From Fragum whitleyi (lineage: Eukaryota; Mollusca; Bivalvia; Cardiida; Cardiidae): DNA of 64,000 nucleotides. Positions 10,450 through 21,227 of the stretch are shown one piece after another. How positions within the stretch are numbered: the first letter of the stretch is position 1; each line of letters starts with the position of its first letter. The stretch spans positions 34,617,868 to 34,681,867 of the forward strand of contig OX411547.1 of assembly GCA_948146395.1 (NCBI GenBank), given 5' to 3'. A program made the translations under genes and the position numbers. The notes below the pieces were generated by a model, which was not told the DNA's origin, searched no databases, and saw only the letters and a list, made by a program, of their open reading frames with translations.

Positions 10450-10983
10450 GTTTTAAAAAAAAGAGGTCTTTCTGACGCAAAGCAATATTGTCAGGAAAAC
10501 TGGGGCTATTCTGATGGAATGTACTTGTGTGAGACATTTCCAACAATTTCACATGTGTGCGAGGTACAAACTTTTTTCAGCAACTATGCACGGATTTAAT
10601 TCACACTCCATAATTTGATCAATACTTAGCAGAGATGTCCATGGTCCATTCAGTTTCTCAGCAAATAATGCTCATTTCTCATTCAAACTTCATAGATATG
10701 AGTACAAAGCATAGATGTTCACATTCTACTTTGGGTTATGATCTTTTGACAGTGTTAACCCATTCGGAACACCTCTCGGCCAATCTCAAGATCAACCTCG
10801 GATAAACATAGATGGACTATTTTTAAAAATTATGGGCAAACCTTGGAAAAACTCGATGACATCAGTTAAAATGGCATTAGCCCTCGAAACTGTGAGTGAA
10901 AACATTCGACATCGCCAACGCTACTCGTTTAAGTCACTGACGTGAAACCATCATATACTAATATGAATATCATTAGATTCTTG
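10450..10983. other. Intergenic, no feature seen
   Basis: No long ORF, repeat match inside this window, or RNA gene is visible. Confidence 0.5.
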
Positions 10984-11057
10984 AATAACGGCTGAAAAAT
11001 CTTAATTTTTGAGAATGATTCGTCATTCTCAAAAATTTGGATTTTTTAGCCGTTATT
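10984..11057. repeat. 74-bp hairpin
   Basis: AATAACGGCTGAAAAATC and TTGAGAATGA pair with TCATTCTCAA and GATTTTTTAGCCGTTATT, leaving a 4-nt loop. This is a MITE-sized perfect-ended palindrome with no second copy in the window. Confidence 0.7.
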
Positions 11058-11390
11058 TACTGTAAAAGATATAAATCTACAATGCTAGTTTTTCTTACAC
11101 TGTTTCTGCCTAACAAAATGCATGATTTTGTTAAATACCCATCCGCCCTACATACATCCAAGGTCTGTTGCAGTTTACAGAAATGGCCGAGTGATGTTCT
11201 GAATGAGTGTTTACCTTGATGGAAACTCTTGTCAGCTAACTAAGGAACTGATGAAGAGTTTTGAAAGTTCTTGGAGCCTTTTTTTTTCAAAAATCTAAAG
11301 AAGCCGATGTAATTAAGAAGGATTTTTTTCAGTCAATCATATCCCTTGTTGAAAAAAAATTCTTTTAAGAAAGTGTTAATTGTTATGGAA

Positions 11391-11720
11391 GACCTGACTC
11401 TCACCACTATCCTGCATAGCTTTGTAGGTTTAAATATAATGTCTGACACCTGCGTCAGGGAAGATATTCCTTGGCTCAGTGGTTAGCACATTAGACTTCT
11501 AATCCAAAAATTTGAATATTGTTTTCCGCGTGGGTTCGACACCGGGCGTCACATCGGATATTTTTCAGCTATGCTTCAGTTGAGGATAGTTTGTATGTAA
11601 CTAGTCTGAGATTAGCCATTGAACCATTTATAGTACCGACTTGGTTAGTTCAGAAAGTACAAAACTGCCCAGAACGGCTTATCGTCATCAATATATGATG
11701 ACTATTTAGGGGTAGTGTGT
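11391..11720 (+). repeat. tRNA-derived SINE-like repeat (copy 1)
   Basis: A leader ACTATCCTGCATAGCTTTG precedes a tRNA-like segment TTGGCTCAGTGGTTAGCACA with TCT in the anticodon position (11475-11550) and box B GTGGGTTCGACACC. The insert before the T-arm is longer than in a tRNA. A second copy of the leader and head starts 335 bp downstream. This is a repeat, not a functional tRNA gene. Confidence 0.6.
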
Positions 11721-11723
11721 TAT

Positions 11724-11870
11724 GGGAGACCTCTCTCACCACTATCCTGCATAGCTTTGTAGGTTTAAATACAATGTCTGACACCTGCGTCAGGGAAGAT
11801 CTTCTTTGGATCAGTGGTTAGCGCATTGAACTTATAATCCAATAATTTAAATGTTGTTGTCGACACAGTT
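11724..11870 (+). repeat. tRNA-derived SINE-like repeat (copy 2, truncated)
   Basis: Repeats the leader CTCTCACCACTATCCTGCAT and the head GGATCAGTGGTTAGCGCATT of copy 1 with few changes, then stops before box B. The pair forms a local direct duplication. Confidence 0.65.
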
Positions 11871-12343
11871 CATATCATCCCAATGCAATCCTGAAATTGA
11901 ATATGGAGAGATGAAAGACAGATTACTCCTTAAAAGATGCAGTCTGGTGATACCAAAATAATCTTTAGCAGGTGCTATTTCTTGTAATAACACCTTTCCC
12001 TCTCAATTGATAATCATATCTGAATAATTCATAGTTGTTGCCGAGCTTCAAATGCCTTATTATAGACTTCTCTAAGATCCAATATGATTTGGTCTCACGT
12101 ATTTCTGTATCTAGAGGAAAAAGTGTTCACAGAAGCCCTAGAAAATCTAAATCTGATAGACTTTCTCAATCCTTGTATTTACTTAAAAGAGACTCCCAGG
12201 AATAATTTACTGTGTGCAGATTTTCTTTTTCTCCTTCCCAATATCCAGAGGCAGTTTTCTGGCTTAAAAATGGTGTGAAGTTTCCAATCCATTGTGAATT
12301 AGTTTTAAAATTTGTATTTGTCATACCCTTTTTGCCTTATTTC

Positions 12344-12418
12344 GATGGCTCCGTGCAAAACAAATGTAACTGCCTATATGTTTATTGGCAGTTACAACTG
12401 TTTCGCGCTGAGCCATCG
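12344..12418. repeat. 75-bp hairpin MITE, family P3 (copy 1)
   Basis: GATGGCTCCGTGCAAAACAAA and TGTAACTGCC pair with GGCAGTTACA and TGTTTCGCGCTGAGCCATC. Further copies are at 17622-17696, 35556-35634 and, decayed, 47918-47993. Confidence 0.75.
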
Positions 12419-12534
12419 TCATGGCTTCTTAATTATCTTTTTAACTGGAATAATTGAATGATAAAATTGCAAAACAGATTTTCTGAAAAAGTTTATTTCA
12501 TACTGCAATTATTTAGTGTTTTATTTTGCCACAC

Positions 12535-12720
12535 AATCCTCAGTAGGTTAGTTCGGGGGCATTCAAGGATCAAAAGGTCCTGAGATTGAATCCCAACCTG
12601 ACTGATGGAATGTTACTGAGCAAAAAAAAAAGCTGCCATGTTGCTGCTCCCAGCCAGGTGTATAAATGGGTACACACTAGTTTGAAAAAAATGTTCAGTT
12701 GTTGCATATGGCATTTAACA
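12535..12720 (+). repeat. Possible decayed SINE
   Basis: CAGTAGGTTAGTTCGGGGGC and GAGATTGAATCCC are spaced like boxes A and B of a tRNA head, followed by a sequence rich in GCTGC. There is no sister copy in the window, so the call is weak. Confidence 0.3.
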
Positions 12721-12724
12721 GCCG

Positions 12725-13195
12725 ACTTGTGACTCTATGATTGTGGGTTCAGTGTTAAGATGTTGAGCTATCTATCCATTGGTTTCCAAATTGACTATAA
12801 GATAAACTTGAAAATTTATCCCATTTTCAATATATTGTTATCCCATTTTCAATACATTGAAGGAAAAAACTTTGGAAAGTTCTAGCTGTTGACAATTATA
12901 AAATTGCTTTTTACAAGTACTTGCTTCATTATCCAAGTGTGTTGTCTTCACCAAATAGATTTTTAAAGATTTCAACGGGTCAAAATAGTCATTCTTTCAC
13001 ACATGAAGGGCTCTATACTAGATCAAGGGAACCCTATGCAAACAAACTGGCCATGATCATGCCGAATTTCGATGTTTAGTAAGGGATCACACAATATTCT
13101 GATAGTGCAAGAACCCTGGGTTTCTTAAATGCTCCCCAGAACTCTAAGGTGTGACAATAGGCTTTAATATTGACTTTGATATTGATTACCATTGC
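12725..13195. other. Intergenic, no gene seen
   Basis: The only feature is a short direct duplication of TATCCCATTTTCAATA at 12817 and 12839. Confidence 0.45.
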
Positions 13196-13200
13196 CACGT

Positions 13201-13346
13201 CTTTAAGTTAAAGGGGCCCATTCATAATCAATATCACTAAATATTACACAATTCTACACTATCCCCAAATACAGTATTTGGGGATAGTGTATATTGTGTA
13301 ATATTTAGTGATATTGATTATGTATGGGCCCCTTTAACTTAAAGAC
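13201..13346. repeat. Near-perfect 146-bp palindrome
   Basis: The left half begins CTTTAAGTTAAAGGGGCCCA and the right half ends with its complement. The centre is CCAAATACAGTATTTGG with essentially no loop. Only a few mismatches are visible across about 70 bp per arm, so the element must be young or maintained. No TSD is clear. Confidence 0.85.
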
Positions 13347-13625
13347 TCCCAACTTAATGTGGCTAAGAATTTGTCCAGAAGACAGACAAACATTAAGTGC
13401 TGTTTTTATGGCTATTATATTGGTGTTTTATAAAGTTAGTCAGGTCTTTCCTTCAGCTTTAAGTATTGATTTTTGACACACACAATTGCTTCCAATTTGT
13501 CTTTAACTCCCTGGAAATCCAAGAAATGAGATTTAAGTTTATTTTTACTTCTTTTCAAGCAAACAGTTGATTTTGTGTGTTGGTTTTCTCAGTACAATTC
13601 CCTTAGTTCCCTGTCTGTCTAAAAA

Positions 13626-13740
13626 CTTGTAGTAAGTATTTTATATATTTAAAACAAAAAGATAAGTAAAAACTAACACAAAATTGTAGTAGGTATTTTA
13701 TATATTTAAAAAAAAATATGTAAAAACTAACACAAGAGCA
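13626..13740 (+). repeat. Tandem duplication, about 56 bp x 2
   Basis: Two adjacent copies of TTGTAGTARGTATTTTATAT...AAAACTAACACAA (from 13626 and 13685). Confidence 0.75.
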
Positions 13741-14487
13741 TCACTTAGAGGGGCTTTGAAGTGCTGGGCTCTTACCAGGTGCTACAAATAGTTGATAAAT
13801 CATTGAAGTTTAAAGAAAAAAGGTATATTATTCTTGAAAAAATTGTCATTCAGACTTTTTTTCCCTCAAAAGAATATGTTGTTGTTTTGTTGTTTGCAAG
13901 TGAATATCCACAGTTTCCATTGGTATATAAACAAGAGAAGTCACAAGTATCAAAGTTTTTGCATGATGTTGACAACCATAACATTTATAAGATCACACCA
14001 AGGACATGGAGGCTATTATTTCAATACCTTAGCTTTTCTTCAAAAACTGCTAAGTAACACTCAAATTGAAGCCATGAGTTTTGGGAAGAAGTCAAGTGCA
14101 GTTTCTTGGAGTATTAAGTCTTGATTTATATTCTCAGTTCTGAAGAAACTAGATTGGCAACAGAGCAATTAACACAGGATGTTAGCTTTTATCCAGACAA
14201 TTCTGTAGCATTGATTAAAGGGCTATTACTTCATTTATATATAGACAAAAATACAGACATGATAACCGGCATCAATCAATACACGCCTGTGGAATATGGT
14301 CCTTAAATTGGGGTAAGAGAGACAAGAATTTCCTTGGTGATACTACTTGTATGTATCTGCTTTGTGCCAAGCCAAATAATGTTTCTTTGACATTGTAACA
14401 TTGACTCCCATATTAATTAGCTCATCTTGAGCTTATGGTCTATTGAGATGTCTCACTGCCCATCCTTCTATCAATCTGCCATCAATT
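13741..14487. other. Intergenic, only small unsupported ORFs
   Basis: Overlapping open frames of 98 and 96 codons at 13761-14124 have neither a recognisable domain nor conserved-looking composition. They are treated as chance. Confidence 0.45.
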
Positions 14488-14565
14488 CAAGGGGTCAGTG
14501 CAACACTATTGTAAGTGTCTATAATATTCATAGGCGCTTGCAATAGTGTTGCACTTATCCCTCAA
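14488..14565. repeat. 78-bp hairpin MITE, family P2 (copy 2)
   Basis: CAAGGGGTCAGTGCAACACT pairs with the complement ending AGTGTTGCACTTATCCCTCA. Same family as 8614-8690. Confidence 0.75.
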
Positions 14566-14846
14566 ATTTGCTTAACATCTTCTCTAAAATCAGTGGGTCC
14601 TTCAAACTTAAACTTGGCAGCAATGTTTAATGGGTGAAGCTCTACCAAAGCTATTTAAAGTACATTATTTCATCGAAAACTCTTGTTGCCATGGTGAACA
14701 AAAGGCTGATAATACAGAAAAACCTTCCCCTCCTAAATTACAGTGCCTATCAAGCTGAAAACTCAACAGGGAAGATTCTTGGATGATGTTTTACCAAAAT
14801 TGTTAAAAAAAATAAATTCCATCATTTAAAGATGCATGAAACCGAA

Positions 14847-14957
14847 TCAATCAATCAATCAATCAGTCAGCCAGTCATGCAGCCAGTCAGTCAGTCAGTC
14901 TGTCAATCATCCAACCAACCAACCAATCAACCAACCAAATTAACCAACCAACCAAAT
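14847..14957 (+). repeat. Tetranucleotide microsatellite (TCAA/GTCA/CCAA)n
   Basis: Runs of (ATCA)n pass into (GTCA)n and then (ACCA)n. This simple repeat may be seeded by a SINE tail, although no SINE body is recognisable next to it. Confidence 0.85.
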
Positions 14958-15404
14958 GTAATTGTCATGACTTTTAGAGCAGTCTGATCTTAGACTGTAT
15001 CAAAAGCGCTTGTTTTGCATTGTGTACAAACTTGTATTCTCTTTTTAGGTGTAGAAACTTAAATAAAAACACAAGTTTATTATTTTCAAATTTTGAACAG
15101 CTGGAATCGGGGATTTATAAATATCAAAAATAAATATAAAGATTCAATTCTCTGAGTTATACGAGAGTTTGAGAGCATCTAAAGAAATCCCATAGGAAGG
15201 TGATGAGAAGAAACTAATAGCTAAAGACATGCAAATCCAAGGATGCATGGACTAACTTGATTGACAGTGGGAGTGTTTTAATTATTAACATTAAATAACT
15301 CCCATAGGACAGAGTTCATCAATAAAACATCCCTTCAGGGGAAAAATAGAAATAATTTTGACCATAAACCATTTTCATGATTTTCCTTTCGGAAGTTCCT
15401 TTGG

Positions 15405-15930
15405 CAAAATAATCCATTATGAAGATTGTAGAACAGAAGAGACATATTGTCAGATTCCAGGGGTGGAAAGGCCAACTGATTTAAAGCTGCCATACTTTTC
15501 AGCTTAGATTGAGATCCTGTAATTACCCTTGTGGCATGCTGAAGCCCGAATATTCCTGCCCTGGCAGGAGATATGGACAAACATCAGCCTGCACATATTT
15601 GCAGTCCGATGTTAGTCTACACCACCTGTTTCTCACTTTCAAACCAGAATTGTCAATAGATTTAAGTTTTTCCAAAAAAAGAAATGACATACAGTTGGTA
15701 CTTTCAATGCTTTTTGCCCTTTGATTTTGATGCAAATTTTTAACAAAAATTTATTCTGCATGGCTAGGGTTATATAAAAAAAAAAGATTTTCAACCTTGC
15801 CGGAATTTTCATATGCCACTGTAGCTTTGGCAAAATAATCCATTATAAGGATTGTGGAACAGAATTGACAATATTGCCAGATTTCAGGGGTGGAAAGGCC
15901 AACTGATATAAAGCTGCTATACTTTACAGC
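15405..15930. repeat. About 100-bp direct duplication flanking a MITE
   Basis: 15405-15505 and 15829-15930 both read TTTGGCAAAATAATCCATTAT...CAGGGGTGGAAAGGCCAACT...AAGCTGC. They differ by scattered substitutions and lie 424 bp apart. The MITE at 15521-15773 sits between the two copies. Confidence 0.75.
15521..15773 (+). repeat. MITE 'ACCCTTGTCATGCTGAA' (degenerate ends)
   Basis: This is a full-order copy of the most abundant MITE here: GAATATTCCTGCCCTGGCAGG, the CATCAGCCTGCACAT block, CACCACCTGTTTCTCACTTTC, and TGCCCTTTGATTTTGATGCA. Its terminal TTAA and CCCTTG repeats have decayed (ATTACCCTTG / GCTAGGGTTA). Confidence 0.75.
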
Positions 15931-15984
15931 CTTGAGGAAAACTCATTGATCTCTTCATAAATGAATAAGAGATTTTCAACTTTA

Positions 15985-16140
15985 TTATATTTTTATATGC
16001 CTTTGAAGATGGTCATCTATCAATTTTTCTGTCAGTCCATGTCTGTCCATCAGTTAGACCATTTCTTGTTAACACGAACTCCTACTACAATTATGGACAG
16101 ATTTGCATGAATTTTTTATAGAAGATTTTTAAATCGTACT
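15985..16140 (+). repeat. HINE-like 5' fragment (TATATGCC type)
   Basis: TTTTTATATGCCTTTGAAGA, an imperfect GTCCATGTCTGTCCATC stretch and one core piece (CGAACTCCTACTACAATTATGG) resemble 33088-33480. It is decayed and has no 3' end. Confidence 0.45.
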
Positions 16141-17615
16141 GCGAAGCAGTAGATTTATATCTACCGTTTTTCAGAAATCCAGTCTGTTTGACCCAGTACA
16201 TTTTTACCATTATCTTCTGAGCGATGTGTTTAAACCAAATTATGTGTTTTCAAACACCGAAGAAACGGCCTTTTCAGTCACAATCTACAAACTTTGTTTA
16301 TACCTTATTTACTTTTCGACAAATAGAGAAGAGGCTAATACAAAATTTGATGTAATTTTCGCTTTTAGTAATTACCAGTTGGTATTTTCAGTGTTTATAA
16401 CAAGATTTTCGGTTGAGTAAAGGAGTTGAAACGTATAATAGGTTAACTGTATAATTAATTTGTAGCACTTACAATATTACTGCTCTGATTTTTCTCGAAC
16501 GGTCATTTACCAGTTGTAGGGCTGACAACCAATCAAATTCTGTTATGATTATCACTCGGTCAAAACCCACGCGTAAATTCAGACCACGTGTAAATTCAGA
16601 TGGACATCGTCTGCTCGAAATGTGTCAATTAACTTGTTTGTCATTAGTCAATAGTCGTCTGCACTCAAACAGGGAGCGTGGGAAGTTTACTTTTTTTCGC
16701 ATGTGTTAACAAATAGAAATAATTTTGTAATTTTGAAATATTTGATTTCAATGAGCACTCTGATCACGCTCCAATCCTATTTTCATTAAATTCAAATTTG
16801 AGTATGAAGAAAAATTATTCAACAACAAAAAAAACGACAAAAACATACGATAAACTGATATAGGATATAGTTCCGCAACTTTATGTGAGTTTCGAGAAAC
16901 CGTTATTGCCTATCATTTTCAATGTAAAATTGATCTTTGACGCCTCACTATAAATTGTACAACTGTAGCAGTAAGAGCGATCTTTTTTTTAGAACAACTC
17001 ATGAATAATCATAGAGTGCTGCTAGATTTAATCGATTGGTCAGAAACCAAAGATATAAATAGCATAGTTGGCGATTTCACGTGTTTCTTGAGGGAAAATG
17101 CATTTACAGTATTTGGGAAAACCCAATGCTTGAAATACAAACATGTTGGTAATCAAAATTGTGAATAGTTTAATGAAAAATGTTTGTTGCAAAACAGGCT
17201 TTTAAACTCTATAGAGAGAGGAATAATATTAACAGACAAGCTTTTAGCTTGGCGCGTGCTCATTATAACAACGTAAAAATCTGCTAAGAAATAATTTAGA
17301 CTAGCAGAGGGCTATCGAATCAGCAAACTTTCAAAATCGGACCCACGAGGTTGGATGAGCTGGCGATGTCCTCGAAAAGATGGATTGTTAAGACAAAAAC
17401 TCACAAATTTAAAGATTTTACCAACTCTTATTGTCCAAATTTGAGCCCTTTTGATTGGCGAACTATTGCACTATCCCAGCCTCTCAATGATGTACGATTT
17501 ACAGTGCTGACAGCACTTTGATTTATCATGTGTCATTGTGTATTCATATAATGTGACAATGGATCTTTTGTAGTTTGAAGCTGTAATGTGTTTTGCAGTC
17601 CTTAATTGTATGGGA
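16140..17615. other. Intergenic; one dispersed repeat
   Basis: Contains a third copy of the 90-bp dispersed repeat (16866-16955: AGTTCCGCAAC..., GTTTCGAGAAACCGTTATTG) and a direct pair GTAAATTCAGA at 16573 and 16589. No gene is recognised. Confidence 0.45.
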
Positions 17616-17621
17616 AGATTT

Positions 17622-17696
17622 GATTGCTCAGTGCAAAACAGTTGTAACTGCCTATAAACACATGGGCAGTTACAACTGTTTTTGCACAGAGTCATC
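17622..17696. repeat. 75-bp hairpin MITE, family P3 (copy 2)
   Basis: CAAAACAGTTGTAACTGCC pairs with GGCAGTTACAACTGTTTTTG across an ATAAACACAT loop. This is the best-preserved stem of the family in this window. Confidence 0.8.
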
Positions 17697-17907
17697 AATA
17701 TATTTTGCACTCCAAAAAACAATTTTTATGGTATAATACCCAGACCTATCTCCCTTAAAGAGATATCTTATACACAAAAGGTGTATCAGACAGGGTGAAA
17801 TGCTGTCTGGTCTCTGGTCGGAAATGATCTAGAAGATTAAATTTTGTCACTGCTGTGGAAGAGAATTCAATCATAATTGAGAAACTATTAATATATAGTC
17901 CTAGTAT

Positions 17908-18125
17908 TTAACCCTTTGCTGTTTAAACCCTGCTTTTTACGTGCCTGATTTTATGATTGAGAAAACATTGTGAAAAAATGTTTTCACAAGCAATTTCTTC
18001 TTTTTCCACACTATTTTCTACCCTAATGAATGGTTATTTTTCAATTTGAATCCACTTTAAATTTTCGTCTGCAAAACCTTTGAATTTGGACAGGTCCAAA
18101 ATTTTGTAAAACAGGAAAGGGTTAA
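17908..18125 (+). repeat. TTAA MITE 'TTAACCCTTTGCTG' (copy 2, uninterrupted)
   Basis: 218 bp with TTAACCCTTTGCTG and GGAAAGGGTTAA ends. It is the empty-site reference for the nested insertion at 5259-5434 (here GGTTATTTTTCAATT is continuous). Part of the internal hairpin is altered by a small deletion. Confidence 0.85.
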
Positions 18126-18148
18126 ACCTTTATCTTCATATTCAAAGT

Positions 18149-18929
18149 CAGTGTTGTGCCTAGGCCGCGCCATCGTGGGATTCCCACAAATTTATTCCCA
18201 ATGTCCCCTAAAATCTAAGCCATTGCGGGATTTCGGGCGCGCTGAGAATTCCACGATCTTTTATTTACCGTAATAGACTTACGAAAAAAGTCCTGCTCGA
18301 TTGGCGTTTATATTTGTTATGGTAGTATATTTCAGGCATTGTCTATTGTTACGCGTACACGGTGCACCCATAAAGACTTGACTGTGGACCGAAATTTACC
18401 ATACAATTTTGCAAATTTTGATGTAAAATATTGTGAGCCGGTTGCGTAATTAGCGCACTTTCAAAAACTTGACTGTGACCCAAAAAATTACCATTCGGTT
18501 CAGCCAATTTTAATATAGAATAACGAGAACCAGTCTTAAAATTGTTACTAAATTTAAAATGGCGAAAGGACAGATGCACTTGACTGACTTTATATCGGGA
18601 AAAGGTAGAAAACTAGCAGACGGCGCTGAATCGACAGAGTCAGCTGCGAAACCTCCGATCCAGCGTCGTCTATGTCTGCCGATGCAAACAGCAACATGAC
18701 CCAGTCATCTTCATTCCACAAAAAAGGGAAGGAACGAAATTTCCAAAAGAATTTGACTTGAAACTAGCATTGAAGCTATGGAAATCCATCAAGGACAGAA
18801 AATTATACTCAAATTAGAAGGTAGAAATAGTTGTTTTAGTTTGTCCCCCAAAATTTCCCTATGTCCCCTTGAAATTAAGGTAGGGGGACACCTGTGTCCC
18901 CCAAAAATTCTGACATAGGCACAACACTG
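18149..18929 (+). mobile_element. hAT-like element, 781 bp, internally deleted
   Basis: The ends are CAGTGTTGTGCCTAGG and CATAGGCACAACACTG, imperfect inverted repeats of the hAT CAGTG/CACTG form. CAAAGT flanks both sides (18143-18148 and 18930-18935); hAT elements usually make 8-bp duplications, so the TSD may have changed. A subterminal inverted theme of GTCCCC/GGGGAC is also present. A short frame at 18559-18699 may be the start of a lost transposase. Confidence 0.65.
18559..18699 (+). pseudogene. Short 5' coding remnant inside hAT-like element
   Basis: A 46-codon frame begins MAKGQMHLTDFISG after AAAATGGCG, a good initiation context, and stops at TGA. Position and a basic, low-complexity character suit the N-terminal tip of a deleted hAT transposase. 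It contains no BED finger or RNase H-like core, so the assignment rests on context. It could equally be a chance frame. Confidence 0.25.
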
Positions 18930-19011
18930 CAAAGTAAACAGACTTAATTTCTCCTGACAACCAATTTCAGAAGCAAACCTTTGTCAATGTTCAGATGTAG
19001 CTAGTACCACC

Positions 19012-19462
19012 ATTACACCATGTCATAGTGTCCTACTGCTTATTCCACATAGGTCTATGTTATTATCCAAGGGCGTAGCTCCCATTACGCACATTACACA
19101 CTTGCGTAATACAAGTATATCCTATTTCGAAAAATGTTGTTGCTGAATGATCATAACATCGAAACTACAGCTTATTCAAGCTATAGTTACGATGTTTTGA
19201 TTATTCAGCAATGCTCAAATTATAGAAAAGGGGAGCAGAGGGAGGACATTCATCTTTTATCACAGACTATATATCGCCTTTATCCTATATATTCTGTCTT
19301 GGTCACCATCTAAGTGCGTATAGATTTCATAATCCTAGTTACGCCTTTGTTATCAACCCATTGGTGGGAGACAAATAGTTGCAAAGGATAATTGCTACCA
19401 ACAAGGATCAAACATGGGATTGTCAGTCAGACGCATTACTTTATGGGCTATAATGGAGGCTA
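19012..19462 (-). repeat. SINE, minus strand, interrupted by an insertion
   Basis: The body is recognisable on both sides (ACATAGGTCTATGTTATTATC, then TATCAACCCATTGGTGGGAGA, then head remnant AAGGATCAAACATGGGA). About 280 bp (19070-19350) split it. Confidence 0.65.
19070..19350. mobile_element. Unclassified insertion with AAGGGCGTA/TACGCCTT ends
   Basis: This sequence lies inside a SINE whose two parts otherwise join (…TTATC | TATCAACC…). Its ends, AAGGGCGTAGCT and AGTTACGCCTTTG, are imperfect inverted repeats. It contains a 73-bp hairpin (19139-19211; TTGCTGAATGATCATAACAT against its complement). No ORF is seen and the superfamily is unknown. Confidence 0.5.
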
Positions 19463-19464
19463 GC

Positions 19465-20135
19465 CCATATATACATGGTTGACCAGTAAGGTTTCACTCA
19501 ATGAGAAATAGACAAGCAGTTATGTGCAATGCAAAGATACAAACAAGTTCACAATTTTGTTCTCAAATAAGATTAGAAAAAAATCAACTGTCACAGAGGT
19601 TCTTCTTGTCTGAAATTTGATTGCATTGGGCTAGAATTTTCCCATAACAAACAGTCTTTAGAAATGAGGATCTTCAGAATTGGACCTGTTGCATTGTAAC
19701 ATGTAATAAAGGTTTCCTAGGAATGAAAAATGAGGCTTTTCATAACATTTACAATGGTCTGATGTCAATAGAGCCAACCTCTTGTAATAGATAACCCAGG
19801 GAATTGAAGACTTTTTTTTCCTGGATGATAAATTTTGACAAAAATCCAACTCCATTTTGCTATTTTACACAGTTACCCAGACTTATATATGATCATGTTT
19901 ATGGATATTCTTGTAAGAGAAATTGTTACTTCCCAGATTTTAGATTATTTTTTTCCTGAATATCAAGGGTTGTTTTATGTTGAACTTGGAATATTCTTGC
20001 TAAGGTAGGAGGTAAAGACAAAGACAAAATTTTCCTATGAGTTTGTCACAAGCATTGAAGTCAATTAAAGTATGAAAACTAATACCATGGAGTATGTCCA
20101 AATTGAAAGATCTTTGCGCCCAAGAGAAATGCATT
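19465..20135. other. Intergenic, no gene seen
   Basis: No repeat related to others in this window and no supported ORF. Confidence 0.45.
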
Positions 20136-20136
20136 T

Positions 20137-20375
20137 ACCCTTGTCATGCTGAATAAATTTTGGCTTAAAAATTTCATCAAATTCAACGAGCAAAAAGCAC
20201 TGAAAGTATAAACTGTAGGTCAATTTTTATTTGAAAAAATAAATCTAAAGACAATTCTGGTTTGAAAGTGAGAAACAGGTGGTGTAGACTAACATCAGAC
20301 TGCACATATGTGCAGGCTGATGTTTGTCGATAGTTCCTGCCAAAGCAGGAATATTCCGGTTTCATTATGACCACG
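20137..20375 (-). repeat. MITE 'TTAACCCTTGTCATGCTGAA', minus strand
   Basis: Minus-strand copy from ACCCTTGTCATGCTGAATAA to CAGGAATATTCCGGTTTCAT. The outer end at the right is decayed (ATTATGACCACG). The open frame across it is a repeat shadow. Confidence 0.75.
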
Positions 20376-20379
20376 TTTA

Positions 20380-21225
20380 GATATCATAAAAATTTGCAGC
20401 TAAATCCTCACCATTGATCAGCCATACTGCTTTTTGAAATAACCAATCAGAGCACTTTGACCTTATCAAAATTTCAGTTTTACAACCATGATAGCTATTT
20501 TAATGTTTTTTCCTCATCTGTTAAGATCCAAGTGGGATATATTTGAAAGTATTAAGTTGTTGTATTTGAAACAACCCAGACAGATGCATGTCAAACCAAT
20601 TTAAGTTCTTCCCAGACATTGTACCATTACCCACAATCTGATAAGCTTTCCTGGAAAAGATGTTTACTTAAACCTGAAGGTCAGCAAACTACATACTGTA
20701 TTTGGTAAATATAGGAGCATAAGTTTGGGACACATTGAATTCTTCAGGTAATTTTGAAAACTTGCTTAGATAATCATCTTTATGATCTCTTGTCATGGAT
20801 TGAATTTTGTAGTATATTTTTTAACGAATAATTTGGTATTGGTATTCTGCGTATAGCTATCATTTAAAATTATTGGGGACATTTGCCTATACAAGGACCC
20901 CCACCTCGTGGATGCATGGAGATAATATGCCAATGAAAAAATGAGCCTCAAGAGGATGTGACATTTCTAACAATTTCAAATAACCACAAAGCAAAGACTC
21001 TGACCAGTGCATCTGCACAGCATGACCAGAGTAGTCACTATAATTATGCATTTAGAAGATAGACAAGGTCTCAAAGTATCTGTAAACCATCAGGTAACTT
21101 TATATTTATTGTATGTGACTGTCCAGGCTGCTAAATGTTTGCCCATCATGCACATTTCAATTTTTTTGAAGTGTCAGGCATAGGCTAAAATGATATGTCC
21201 CTTCTTAAGTGGACAATAAATGGTT
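20380..21225. other. Intergenic, no gene seen
   Basis: AT-rich with no supported ORF or repeat. Confidence 0.45.
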
Positions 21226-21227
21226 AT

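Noticed and set aside
10984..11057. Rho-independent transcription terminator
   Set aside because: The hairpin has no T-tract of bacterial type, and the context is eukaryotic repeat DNA.
13761..14124. Two overlapping ORFs of 98 and 96 codons
   Set aside because: They overlap in different frames, are AT-driven in composition, and show no domain, splice context or repeat of the protein elsewhere.
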